Shown: piece by piece, positions 53,055 to 64,000 of the stretch
How the letters are laid out: every line of letters begins with the position of its first letter
Numbering within the stretch: the first letter of the stretch is position 1
Source: Acanthosoma haemorrhoidale
Lineage: Eukaryota; Arthropoda; Insecta; Hemiptera; Acanthosomatidae
Direction of reading: 5' to 3'
Length of the DNA stretch: 64,000 nt
NCBI GenBank assembly: GCA_930367205.1
Contig: OV884015.1
Location: 1,116,001 to 1,180,000, forward strand
Notes under the pieces: generated by a model
The model's input: only the letters and a program-made list of their open reading frames with translations
Told to the model about the DNA's origin: nothing
The model's database searches: none
Position numbers and translations under genes: made by a program

Positions 53055-55825
53055 AACTCGTAGCTTTGATCATACGATCGTATCACGTAATAAAATGAGT
53101 GCTAATGATACATTATACAATCATATTCAACATCATTTGATGTTATCTTCACTCGTAACTTTCATCATACGATCGTATCACGTGATACAATGAGTGCCAA
53201 TGATACGGTACACTATCATATTCGACATCATTTGATGTTATATTCACTCGTGGCTTCAATCATACGATCGTATCACGTGATATAATGAGTGGCAATGATG
53301 CGGTACACTATCATATTCCACATGATTTGATGTTATGTTTACTCGTAACTTTATTCATACGATCGTATCACGTGATTGAATGAGTGCCAATGATATGGTA
53401 CACAATCAAATTCGACATTATTTGGTGTTATATTCACTCGTAACTTGAATCACACGACCGTATCACGTGATACAATGAGTTCAAATGATACGGTACACAA
53501 CCATATTCGACATCATTTGATGTTATGTTCACTCGTAACTTGAATCATACGATTGTATCACGTGATACCATGAGTGCTAATGATTAGGCACACAATCATA
53601 TTCGACATATTTTGATGTTATGTTCACGCGAAACTTTAATTATACGATCATATCACGTGATTGAATGAGTGCCAATGATATGACACACAATCATATTCGA
53701 CATCATTTGATGTTATATTCACTCGTAGCTTGAATCATACAATTGTATCACGTGATACAATGAGTGCTAATGATACAGCACACAATCATATTCGACATCA
53801 TTTGATGTTATATTCACTCGTAACTTGAATCATACGACCGTATCACGTGAAACAACGAGTGCTCATGATACATTATACAATTATATTCAACATCATTTAA
53901 TGTTATATTCACGCGAAACTTTAATCGTACGATCGTATCACGTGATTGAATGAGTGCCAATGATATGGCACACAATCATATTCGACTTCATTTGATATTA
54001 TATTCACTCGTAACTTGAATCATACGATTGTATCACGTGATACAATGAGTGCTACTGATACAGCACACAATCATATTCGACATCATTTGATGTTATATTC
54101 ACTCGTAACTTGAATCATACGATTTTATCACGTGATACAATGAGTGCTAATGATACAGCACACAATCATATTCGACATCATTTGATGTTATATTCACTCG
54201 TAACTTGAATCATACGACCGTATCACGTGATTGAATGAATGCCAATGATATGGCACACAATCATATTCGACATCATTTGATGTTATATTCACTGGTACTA
54301 TGAATCGTACGATCGTATCACGTGATACCATGAGTGCTAATGATTAGGCACACTATCATATTTGACATCATCTGATGTTATTGATACGGTATACGAGCAT
54401 GTTTGACATCATTTAATGTTATATTAACTCGTAAGTTTAATCATACGATCGTATCACGTAAAACAATGAGTGCAAATGATACATTATACAATCATATTCA
54501 ACATCATTAGATGTTATATTCACTCGTAACTTTAATCATACGATCATATCACGTGATACAATGAGTGCTACTGATACAGCACACAATCATATTCGACATC
54601 ATTTGATGTTATATTCACTCGTAACTTGAATCATACGATTGTATCACGTGATACAATGAGTGCTAATGATACAGCACACAATCATATTCGACATCATTTG
54701 ATGTTATATTCACTCGTAACTTGAATTATACGACCGTATCACGTGATTGAATGAATGCCAATGATATGGCACACAATCATATTCGACATCATTTGATGTT
54801 ATATTCACTCGTAACTTGAATCATACGATTGTATCAGGTGATACAATGAGTGCTAATGATACAGCACACAATCATATTCGACATCATTTGATGTTATATT
54901 CACTCGTAACTTGAATCATACGACCGTATCACGTGATTGAATGAATGCCAATGATATGGCACACAATCATATTCGACATCATTTGATGTTATATTCACTG
55001 GTACCATGAATCATACGATCGTATTAGGTGATACCATGAGTGCTAATGATTAGGCACACTATCATATTTGACATCATCTGATGTTATTGATACGGTATAC
55101 GAGCATGTTTGACATCATTTAATGTTTTATTAACTCGTAAGTTTAATCATACGATCGTATCACGTAAAACAATGAGTGCCAATGATACATTATACAATCA
55201 TATTCAACATCATTTGATGTTATATTCACTCGTAACTTGAATCACACGATCGTATCACGTGATACAATGAGTTCAAATGATACGGTACACAATCATATTC
55301 GACATCATTTGATGTTATGTTTACTCGTTACTTTAATCTTACGATCGTATCACGTGATACAATGAGTGCTACTGATACAGCACACAATCATATTCGACAT
55401 CATTTGATGTTATATTCACTCGTAACTTGAATCATACGATTGTATCACGTGATACAATGAGTGCTAATGATACAGCACACAATCTTATTCGACATTATTT
55501 GATGTTATATTCACTCGTAACTTGAATCATACGATCGTATCACGTGATACAATAAGTTTAAATGATACGGTAAACAATCATATTCGACATCATTTGATGT
55601 TATATCCATCCCAAACTTTAATCATACGATCGTATCACGTGAAACAATGAGTGCTAATGATACATTATACAATCCTATTCAAAATCATTTGATGTTATCT
55701 TCACTCGTAACTTTCATCATACGATCGTATCACGTGATACAATAAGTGCAAATGATACGGCACACTATCATATTTGACATCATTTGATGTCATATTCACT
55801 CGTAAATTTATTCATACGATCGTAT
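53055..55825. repeat. Family A array, segment 15
   Basis: About 2.8 kb. It matches segment 14 for most of its length, then includes the GAGTTCAAATGATACGG monomers that segment 14 lacks near its end. Confidence 0.93.
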
Positions 55826-56539
55826 GATCTTTAACGTTAGCTCTTGCCCTATTATGTTCTCCTGATACCAAAACAAAGAAAACATCTTTAAAAAGTCGAA
55901 TTTTAACAAAAATGCGTATTTCATAGCTTGTACGTTAGCACCTGCCCTATTATGTTCTCCTGATACGAAAACGAGAAAAATATCGTCAAAAAGTTGAATT
56001 TTTCAAAAATGCGTATTTCATAGCTAGTATGTTAGCTCCTGCCCCATTATGTACCCCTGATATGAAAACCAGGAAAAGATCGTCAAAAAGTTGAATTTTT
56101 AAAAAATGGGTATTTCATAGCTGGTACGTTAGCTCCTGTCCCATTATGTTCTCCTGATACCAAAACAAAGAAAATATCGTCTAAAATTCAAATTTTTACA
56201 AAAATGCGTTTTTTATAGCTGGTACGTTAGCTCCTACCCCATTATGTACCCCTGATATGAAAACCAGGAAAAGATCGTCAAAAAGTTGAATTTTTAAAAA
56301 ATGGGTATTTCATAGCTAGTACGTCAGCTCCTGCCCCATTATGTTCTCCTGATACCTAAACAAGAAAATATCGTCAAAAAGTTAAATTTTTTTAAAAAAG
56401 AGTTTTTTATAGCTGGTACGTTAGCTTCTGAACAATTATGATTTACTCATACCAAAACAAGAAAAATATCGTCAAAAAGTCGAATTTTAAAAAAATGCGT
56501 ATTTTATAGCTGGTACAATAATTCCTGCCCTATTATGTT
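55826..56539. repeat. Family B block 15 (714 bp) with a converted monomer
   Basis: The length is as in blocks 13 and 14, but the monomer at about 56235-56320 is a second copy of the CCCCTGATATGAAAACCAGG type. It replaces the TTCTCCTGATACGAAAACC type seen at that position in sister blocks. A gene-conversion tract explains this without change of length. Confidence 0.93.
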
Positions 56540-59500
56540 AACTCGTAGCTTTGATCATACGATCGTATCACGTGATATAATGAGTGGCAATGATGCGGTA
56601 CACTATCATATTCCACATGATTTGATGTTATGTTTACTCGTAACTTTATTCATACGATCGTATCACGTGATTGAATGAGTGCCAATGATATGGTACACAA
56701 TCAAATTCGACATTATTTGGTGTTATATTCACTCGTAACTTGGATCACACGATCGTATCACGTGATACAATGAGTTCAAATGATACGGTACACAACCATA
56801 TTCGACATCATTTGATGTTATGTTCACTCGTAACTTGAATCATACGATTGTATCACGTGATACCATGAGTGCTAATGATTAGGCACACAATCATATTCGA
56901 CATATTTTGATGTTATGTTCACGCGAAACTTTAATTATACGATCATATCACGTGATTGAATGAGTGCCAATGATATGACACACAATCATATTCGACATCA
57001 TTTGATGTTATATTCACTCGTAGCTTGAATCATACAATTGTATCACGTGATACAATGAGTGCTAATGATACAGCACACAATCATATTCGACATCATTTGA
57101 TGTTATATTCACTCGTAACTTGAATCATACGACCGTATCACGTGAAACAACGAGTGCTCATGATACATTATACAATCATATTCAACATCATTTAATGTTA
57201 TATTCACGCGAAACTTTAATCGTACGATCGTATCACGTGATTGAATGAGTGCCAATGATATGGCACACAATCATATTCGACATCATTTGATATTATATTC
57301 ACTCGTAACTTGAATCATACGATTGTATCACGTGATACAATGAGTGCTACTAATACAGCACACAATCATATTCGACATCATTTGATGTTATATTCACTCG
57401 TAACTTGAATCATACGATTGTATCACGTGATACAATGAGTGCTAATGATACAGCACACAATCATATTCGACATCATTTGATGTTATATTCACTCGTAACT
57501 TGAATCATACGACCGTATCACGTGATTGAATGAATGCCAATGATATGGCACACAATCATATTCGACATCATTTGATGTTATATTCACTGGTACTATGAAT
57601 CGTACGATCGTATCACGTGATACCATGAGTGCTAATGATTAGGCACACTATCATATTTGACATCATCTGATGTTATTGATACGGTATACGAGCATGTTTG
57701 ACATCATTTAATGTTATATTAACTCGTAAGTTTAATCATACGATCGTATCACGTAAAACAATGAGTGCAAATGATACATTATACAATCATATTCAACATC
57801 ATTAGATGTTATATTCACTCGTAACTTTAATCATACGATCATATCACGTGATACAATGAGTGCTACTGATACAGCACACAATCATATTCGACATCATTTG
57901 ATGTTATATTCACTCGTAACTTGAATCATACGATTGTATCACGTGATTGAATGAATGCCAATGATATGGCACACAATCATATTCGACATCATTTGATGTT
58001 ATATTCACTCGTAACTTGAATCATACGATTGTATCAGGTGATACAATGAGTGCTAATGATACAGCACACAATCATATTCGACATCATTTGATGTTATATT
58101 CACTCGTAACTTGAATCATACGACCGTATCACGTGATTGAATGAATGCCAATGATATGGCACACAATCATATTCGACATCATTTGATGTTATATTCACTG
58201 GTACCATGAATCATACGATCGTATTAGGTGATACCATGAGTGCTAATGATTAGGCAGACTATCATATTTGACATCATCTGATGTTATTGATACGGTATAC
58301 GAGCATGTTTGACATCATTTAATGTTTTATTAACTCGTAAGTTTAATCATACGATCGTATCACGTAAAACAATGAGTGCCAATGATACATTATACAATCA
58401 TATTCAACATCATTTGATGTTATATTCACTCGTAACTTGAATCACACGATCGTATCACGTGATACAATGAGTTCAAATGATACGGTACACAATCATATTT
58501 GACATCATTTGATGTTATGTTTACTCGTTACTTTAATCTTACGATCGTATCACGTGATACAATGAGTGCTAATGATACAGCACACTATCATATTTGACAT
58601 CATTTGATGTTATATTCACTCGTACCTTGAATCATACGATCGTATCACGTGATACTATGAGTGCTAATGATTAAGCACACTATCTTATTTGACATCATTA
58701 GATGTTATATTCACTCGTAACTTTAATCATACGATCATATCACGTGATACAATGAGTGCTACTGATACAGCACACAATCATATTCGACATCATTTGATGT
58801 TATATTCACTCGTAACTTGAATCATACGATTGTATCACGTGATACAATGAGTGCTAATGATATAGCACACAATCATATTCGACATCATTTGATGTTATAT
58901 TCACTCGTAGCTTGAATCATACAATTGTATCACGTGATACAATGAGTGCTAATGATACAGCACACAATCATATTCGACATCATTTGATGTTATATTCACT
59001 CGTAACTTGAATCATACGACCGTATCACGTGAAACAACAAGTGCTCATGATACATTATACAATCATATTCAACATCATTTAATGTTATATTCACGCGAAA
59101 CTTTAATCGTACGATCGTATCACGTGATTGAATGAGTGCCAATGATATGGCACACAATCATATTCGACATCATTTGATGTTATATTCACTCGTAACTTGA
59201 ATCATACGATTGTATCACGTGATACAATGAGTGCTACTGATACAGCACACAATCATATTCGACATCATTTGATGTTATATTCACTCGTAACTTGAATCAT
59301 ACGATTGTATCACGTGATACAATGAGTGCTAATGATACAGCACACAATCATATTCGACATCATTTGATGTTATATTCACTCGTAACTTGAATCATACGAC
59401 CGTATCACGTGATTGAATGAATGCCAATGATATGGCACACAATCATATTAGACATCATTTGATGTTATATTCACTGGTACTATGAATCGTACGATCGTAT

Positions 59501-61767
59501 CACGTGATACCATGAGTGCTAATGATTAGGCACACTATCATATTTGACATCATCTGATGTTATTGATACGGTATACGAGCATGTTTGACATCATTTAATG
59601 TTATATTAACTCGTAAGTTTAATCATACGATCGTATCACGTAAAACAATGAGTGCAAATGATACATTATACAATCATATTCAACATCATTAGATGTTATA
59701 TTCACTGGTAACTTTAATCATACGATCATATCACGTGATACAATGAGTGCTACTGATACAGCACACAATCATATTCGACATCATTTGATGTTATATTCAC
59801 TCGTAACTTGAATCATACGATTGTATCACGTGATACAATGAGTGCTAATGATACAGCACACAATCATATTCGACATCATTTGATGTTATATTCACTCGTA
59901 ACTTGAATCATACGACCGTATCACGTGATTGAATGAATGCCAATGATATGGCACACAATCATATTCGACATCATTTGATGTTATATTCACTCGTAACTTG
60001 AATCATACGATTGTATCAGGTGATACAATGAGTGCTAATGATACAGCACACAATCATATTCGACATCATTTGATGTTATATTCACTCGTAACTTGAATCA
60101 TACGACCGTATCACGTGATTGAATGAATGCTAATGATATGGCACACAATCATATTCGACATCATTTGATGTTATATTCACTGGTACCATGAATCATACGA
60201 TCGTATTAGGTGATACCATGAGTGCTAATGATTAGGCACACTATCATATTTGACATCATCTGATGTTATTGATACGGTATACGAGCATGTTTGACATCAT
60301 TTAATGTTTTATTAACTCGTAAGTTTAATCATACGATCGTATCACGTAAAACAATGAGTGCCAATGATACATTATACAATCATATTCAACATCATTTGAT
60401 GTTATATTCACTCGTAACTTGAATCACACGATCGTATCACGTGATACAATGAGTTCAAATGATACGGTACACAATCATATTTGACATCATTTGATGTTAT
60501 GTTTACTCGTTACTTTAATCTTACGATCGTATCACGTGATACAATGAGTGCTAATGATACAGCACACTATCATATTTGACATCATTTGATGTTATATTCA
60601 CTCGTACCTTGAATCATACGATCGTATCACGTGATACTATGAGTGCTAATGATTAGGCACACTATCTTATTTGACATCATTAGATGTTATATTCACTCGT
60701 AACTTTAATCATACGATCATATCACGTGATACAATGAGTGCTACTGATACAGCACACAATCATATTCGACATCATTTGATGTTATATTCACTCGTAACTT
60801 GAATCATACGATTGTATCACGTGATACAATGAGTGCTAATGATATAGCACACAATCATATTCGACATCATTTGATGTTATATTCACTCGTAACTTGAATC
60901 ATACGACCGTATCACGTGATTGAATGAATGCCAATGATATGGCACACAATCATATTCGACATCATTTGATGTTATATTCACGGGTACTATGAATCATATG
61001 ATCGTATCACGTGATACCATGAGTGCTAATGATACAGCACACAATCTTATTCGACATTATTTGATGTTATATTCACTCGTAACTTGAATCATACGATCGT
61101 ATCACGTGATACAATGAGTGCTAATGATACAGCACACTATCATATTTGACATCATTTGATGTTATATTTACTCGTACCTTAAATCATACGATCGTATCAC
61201 GTGATACTATGAGTGCTAATGATTAGGCACACTATCTTATTTGACATCATTAGATGTTATATTCACTCGTAACTTTAATCATACGATCATATCACGTGAT
61301 ACAATGAGTGCTACTGATACAGCACACAATCATATTCGACATCATTTGATGTTATATTCACTCGTAACTTGAATCATACGATTGTATCACGTGATACAAT
61401 GAGTGCTAATGATACAGCACACAATCTTATTCGACATTATTTGATGTTATATTCACTCGTAACTTGAATCATACGATCGTATCACGTGATACAATAAGTT
61501 TAAATGATACGGTAATCAATCATATTCGACATCATTTGATGTTATATCCATCCCAAACTTTAATCATACGATCGTATCACGTGAAACAATGAGTGCTAAT
61601 GATACATTATACAATCCTATTCAAAATCATTTGATGTTATCTTCACTCGTAACTTTCATCATACGATCGTATCACGTGATAGAATAAGTGCAAATGATAC
61701 GGCACACTATCATATTTGACATCATTTGATGTCATATTCACTCGTAAATTTATTCATACGATCGTAT
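56540..61767. repeat. Family A array, segment 16 (longest A segment)
   Basis: About 5.2 kb without a B block. Its first monomer is a hybrid of the two junction types. Stretches at about 57060-58880 and 58970-60860 are approximate tandem copies. This suggests that an HOR whose header and B block were lost became fused with its neighbour. Confidence 0.92.
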
Positions 61768-62286
61768 GATCTTTAACGTTAGCTCTTGCCCTATTATGTT
61801 CTCCTGATACCAAAACAAAGAAAACATCTTTAAAAAGTCGAATTTTAACAAAAATGCGTATTTCATAGCTTGTACGTTAGCACCTGCCCTATTATGTTCT
61901 CCTGATACGAAAACGAGAAAAATATCGTCAAAAAGTTGAATTTTTCAAAAATGCGTATTTCATAGCTAGTATGTTAGCTCCTGCCCCATTATGTACCCCT
62001 GATATGAAAACCAGGAAAAGATCGTCAAAAAGTCGATTTTTTAAAAAATGCGTATTTCATAGCTAGTACGTCAGCTCCTGCCCCATTATGTTCTCCTGAT
62101 ACCTAAACAAGAAAATATCGTCAAAAAGTTAAATTTTTTTAAAAAAGAGTTTTTTATAGCTGGTACGTTAGCTTCTGAACAATTATGATTTACTCATACC
62201 AAAACAAGAAAAATATCGTCAAAAAGTCGAATTTTAAAAAAATGCGTATTTTATAGCTGGTACAATAATTTCTGCCCTGTTATGTT
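61768..62286. repeat. Family B block 16 (519 bp)
   Basis: About 5.3 monomers, the same length class as blocks 4 and 5 but a different internal deletion: the CCAGGAAAAGATCG monomer is fused directly to AAAAAGTCGATTTTTTAAAA. This length class therefore arose more than once. Confidence 0.94.
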
Positions 62287-63930
62287 AACTCGTAGCTTTG
62301 ATCATACAATCGTATCACGTAATAAAATGAGTGCTAATGATACATTATACAATCATATTCAACATCATTTGATGTTATCTTCACTCGTAACTTTCATCAT
62401 ACGATCGTATCACGTGATACAATGAGTGCCAATGATACGGTACACTATCATATTCGACATCATTTGATGTTATATTCACTCGTGGCTTCAATCATACGAT
62501 CGTATCACGTGATATAATGAGTGGCAATGATGCGGTACACTATCATATTCCACATGATTTGATGTTATGTTTACTCGTAACTTTATTCATACGATCGTAT
62601 CACGTGATTGAATGAGTGCCAATGATATGGTACACAATCAAATTCGACATTATTTGGTGTTATATTCACTCGTAACTTGAATCACACGATCGTATCACGT
62701 GATACAATGAGTTCAAATGATACGGTACACAACCATATTCGACATCATTTGATGTTATGTTCACTCGTAACTTGAATCATACGATTGTATCACGTGATAC
62801 CATGAGTGCTAATGATTAGGCACACAATCATATTCGACATATTTTGATGTTATGTTCACGCGAAACTTTAATTATACGATCATATCACGTGATTGAATGA
62901 GTGCCAATGATATGACACACAATCATATTCGACATCATTTGATGTTATATTCACTCGTAGCTTGAATCATACAATTGTATCACGTGATACAATGAGTGCT
63001 AATGATACAGCACACAATCATATTCGACATCATTTGATGTTATATTCACTCGTAACTTGAATCATACGACCGTATCACGTGAAACAACGAGTGCTAATGA
63101 TACATTATACAATCATATTCAACATCATTTGATGTTATATTCACTCGTAGCTTGAATCATACAATTGTATCACGTGATACAATGAGTGCTAATGATACAG
63201 CACACAATCATATTCGACATCATTTGATGTTATATTCACTCGTAACTTAAATCATACGACCGTATCACGTGAAACAACGAGTGCTAATGATACATTATAC
63301 AATCATATTCAACATCATTTAATGTTATATTCACGCGAAACTTTAATCATACGATCGTATCACGTGATTGAATGAGTGCCAATGATATGGTACACAATCA
63401 TATTCGACATCATTTGATGTTATATTCACTCGTAACTTGAATCATACGACCGTATCACGTGATTGAATGAATGCCAATGATATGGCACACAATCATATTC
63501 GACATCATTTGATGTTATATTCACTGGTACTATGAATCATATGATCGTATCACGTGATACCATGAGTGCTAATGATACAGCACACAATCTTATTCGACAT
63601 TATTTGATGTTATATTCACTCGTAACTTGAATCATACGATCGTATCACGTGATAAAATAAGTTTAAATGATACGGTAAACAATCATATTCGACATCATTT
63701 GATGTTATATCCATCCCAAACTTTAATCATACGATCGTATCACGTGAAACAATGAGTTCTAATGATACATTATACAATCCTATTCAAAGTCATTTGATGT
63801 TATCTTCACTCGTAACTTTCATCATACGATCGTATCACGTGATACAATAAGTGCAAATGATACGGCACACTATCATATTTGACATCATTTGATGTCATAT
63901 TCACTCGTAAATTTATTCATACGATCGTAT
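62287..63930. repeat. Family A array, segment 17
   Basis: About 1.6 kb, including a local duplication of a 190-bp pair (CGTAGCTTGAATCATACAATTG at 62955 and 63145). It ends in a header whose marker base is a in place of c at 63655. Confidence 0.93.
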
Positions 63931-64000
63931 GATCTTTAACGTTAGCTCTTGCCATATTATGTTCTCCTGATACTAAAACAAAGAAAACATCTTTAAAAAG
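63931..64000. repeat. Family B block 17, cut by the window end
   Basis: Only the first 70 bases, beginning GATCTTTAACG, are present. The block continues outside the window. Confidence 0.92.

Larger units (their letters stand above)
48675..55549. repeat. Pair of HOR units of 3,390 and 3,485 bp
   Basis: Units 48675-52064 and 52065-55549 share B block length (714 bp) and most A variants in order. Their lengths differ by exactly 95 bp, one A monomer. Confidence 0.85.

Noticed and set aside
1..64000. Telomeric or subtelomeric simple repeat
   Set aside because: No TTAGG, TTAGGG or other short telomere repeat is present, and neither end of the window shows one.
1..64000. Host genes, tRNA or rRNA in the satellite
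   Set aside because: No long ORF exists outside the retrotransposon, and no tRNA or rRNA motifs were seen. All sequence outside 17095-22751 is accounted for by families A and B.

Overview
The window is eukaryotic, non-genic heterochromatin. About 58 kb is tandem satellite DNA and about 5.7 kb is one intact LTR retrotransposon. The retrotransposon is a Ty3/Gypsy element. Its primer-binding site matches metazoan tRNA-Trp at 16 of 17 bases, and its Gag-Pol has the look of the CsRn1/Kabuki clade, which is known from arthropods and flatworms. An animal, most likely an arthropod, is the best guess. Nothing in the satellite itself fixes the species.

The satellite has two families. Family A has a 95-bp monomer (about 500 copies, about 47.6 kb). 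Its core holds two overlapping perfect palindromes, ATACGATCGTAT and GTATCACGTGATAC, the second centred on the E-box CACGTG. A further imperfect dyad is ACATCA-TT-TGATGT. Family B has a monomer of about 97 bp (about 110 copies, about 10.7 kb) with A/T tracts. It occurs as 17 blocks embedded in the A array. The blocks come in discrete lengths: about 519, 618, 714 and 908 bp.

The array is organised into higher-order repeats (HORs). In 16 of 17 cases the B block starts exactly 276 nt after the same marker variant in a fixed series of A monomers (the header). Header-to-header distances vary from 1.3 to 5.9 kb. Several neighbouring HORs are near-identical tandem copies (2,720, 4,094 and 4,988 bp periods). 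This indicates recent unequal exchange or segmental amplification, or possibly assembly effects.

Layout: 1-17094 satellite (B blocks 1-6); 17095-22751 retrotransposon, flanked by a 5-bp target duplication GAGCA and inserted in a 41-bp stunted A monomer; 22752-64000 satellite (B blocks 7-17). The element has 620-bp LTRs differing at one base, a tRNA-Trp PBS, one 1,275-codon Gag-Pol ORF (gag, protease, RT, RNase H, integrase), an AT-rich non-coding 3' region and a polypurine tract. Its catalytic residues are all present. Two Gag zinc-knuckle ligands appear to be replaced. No host gene, tRNA, rRNA or CRISPR array is visible. I found no new protein system. The unusual content is the satellite architecture.
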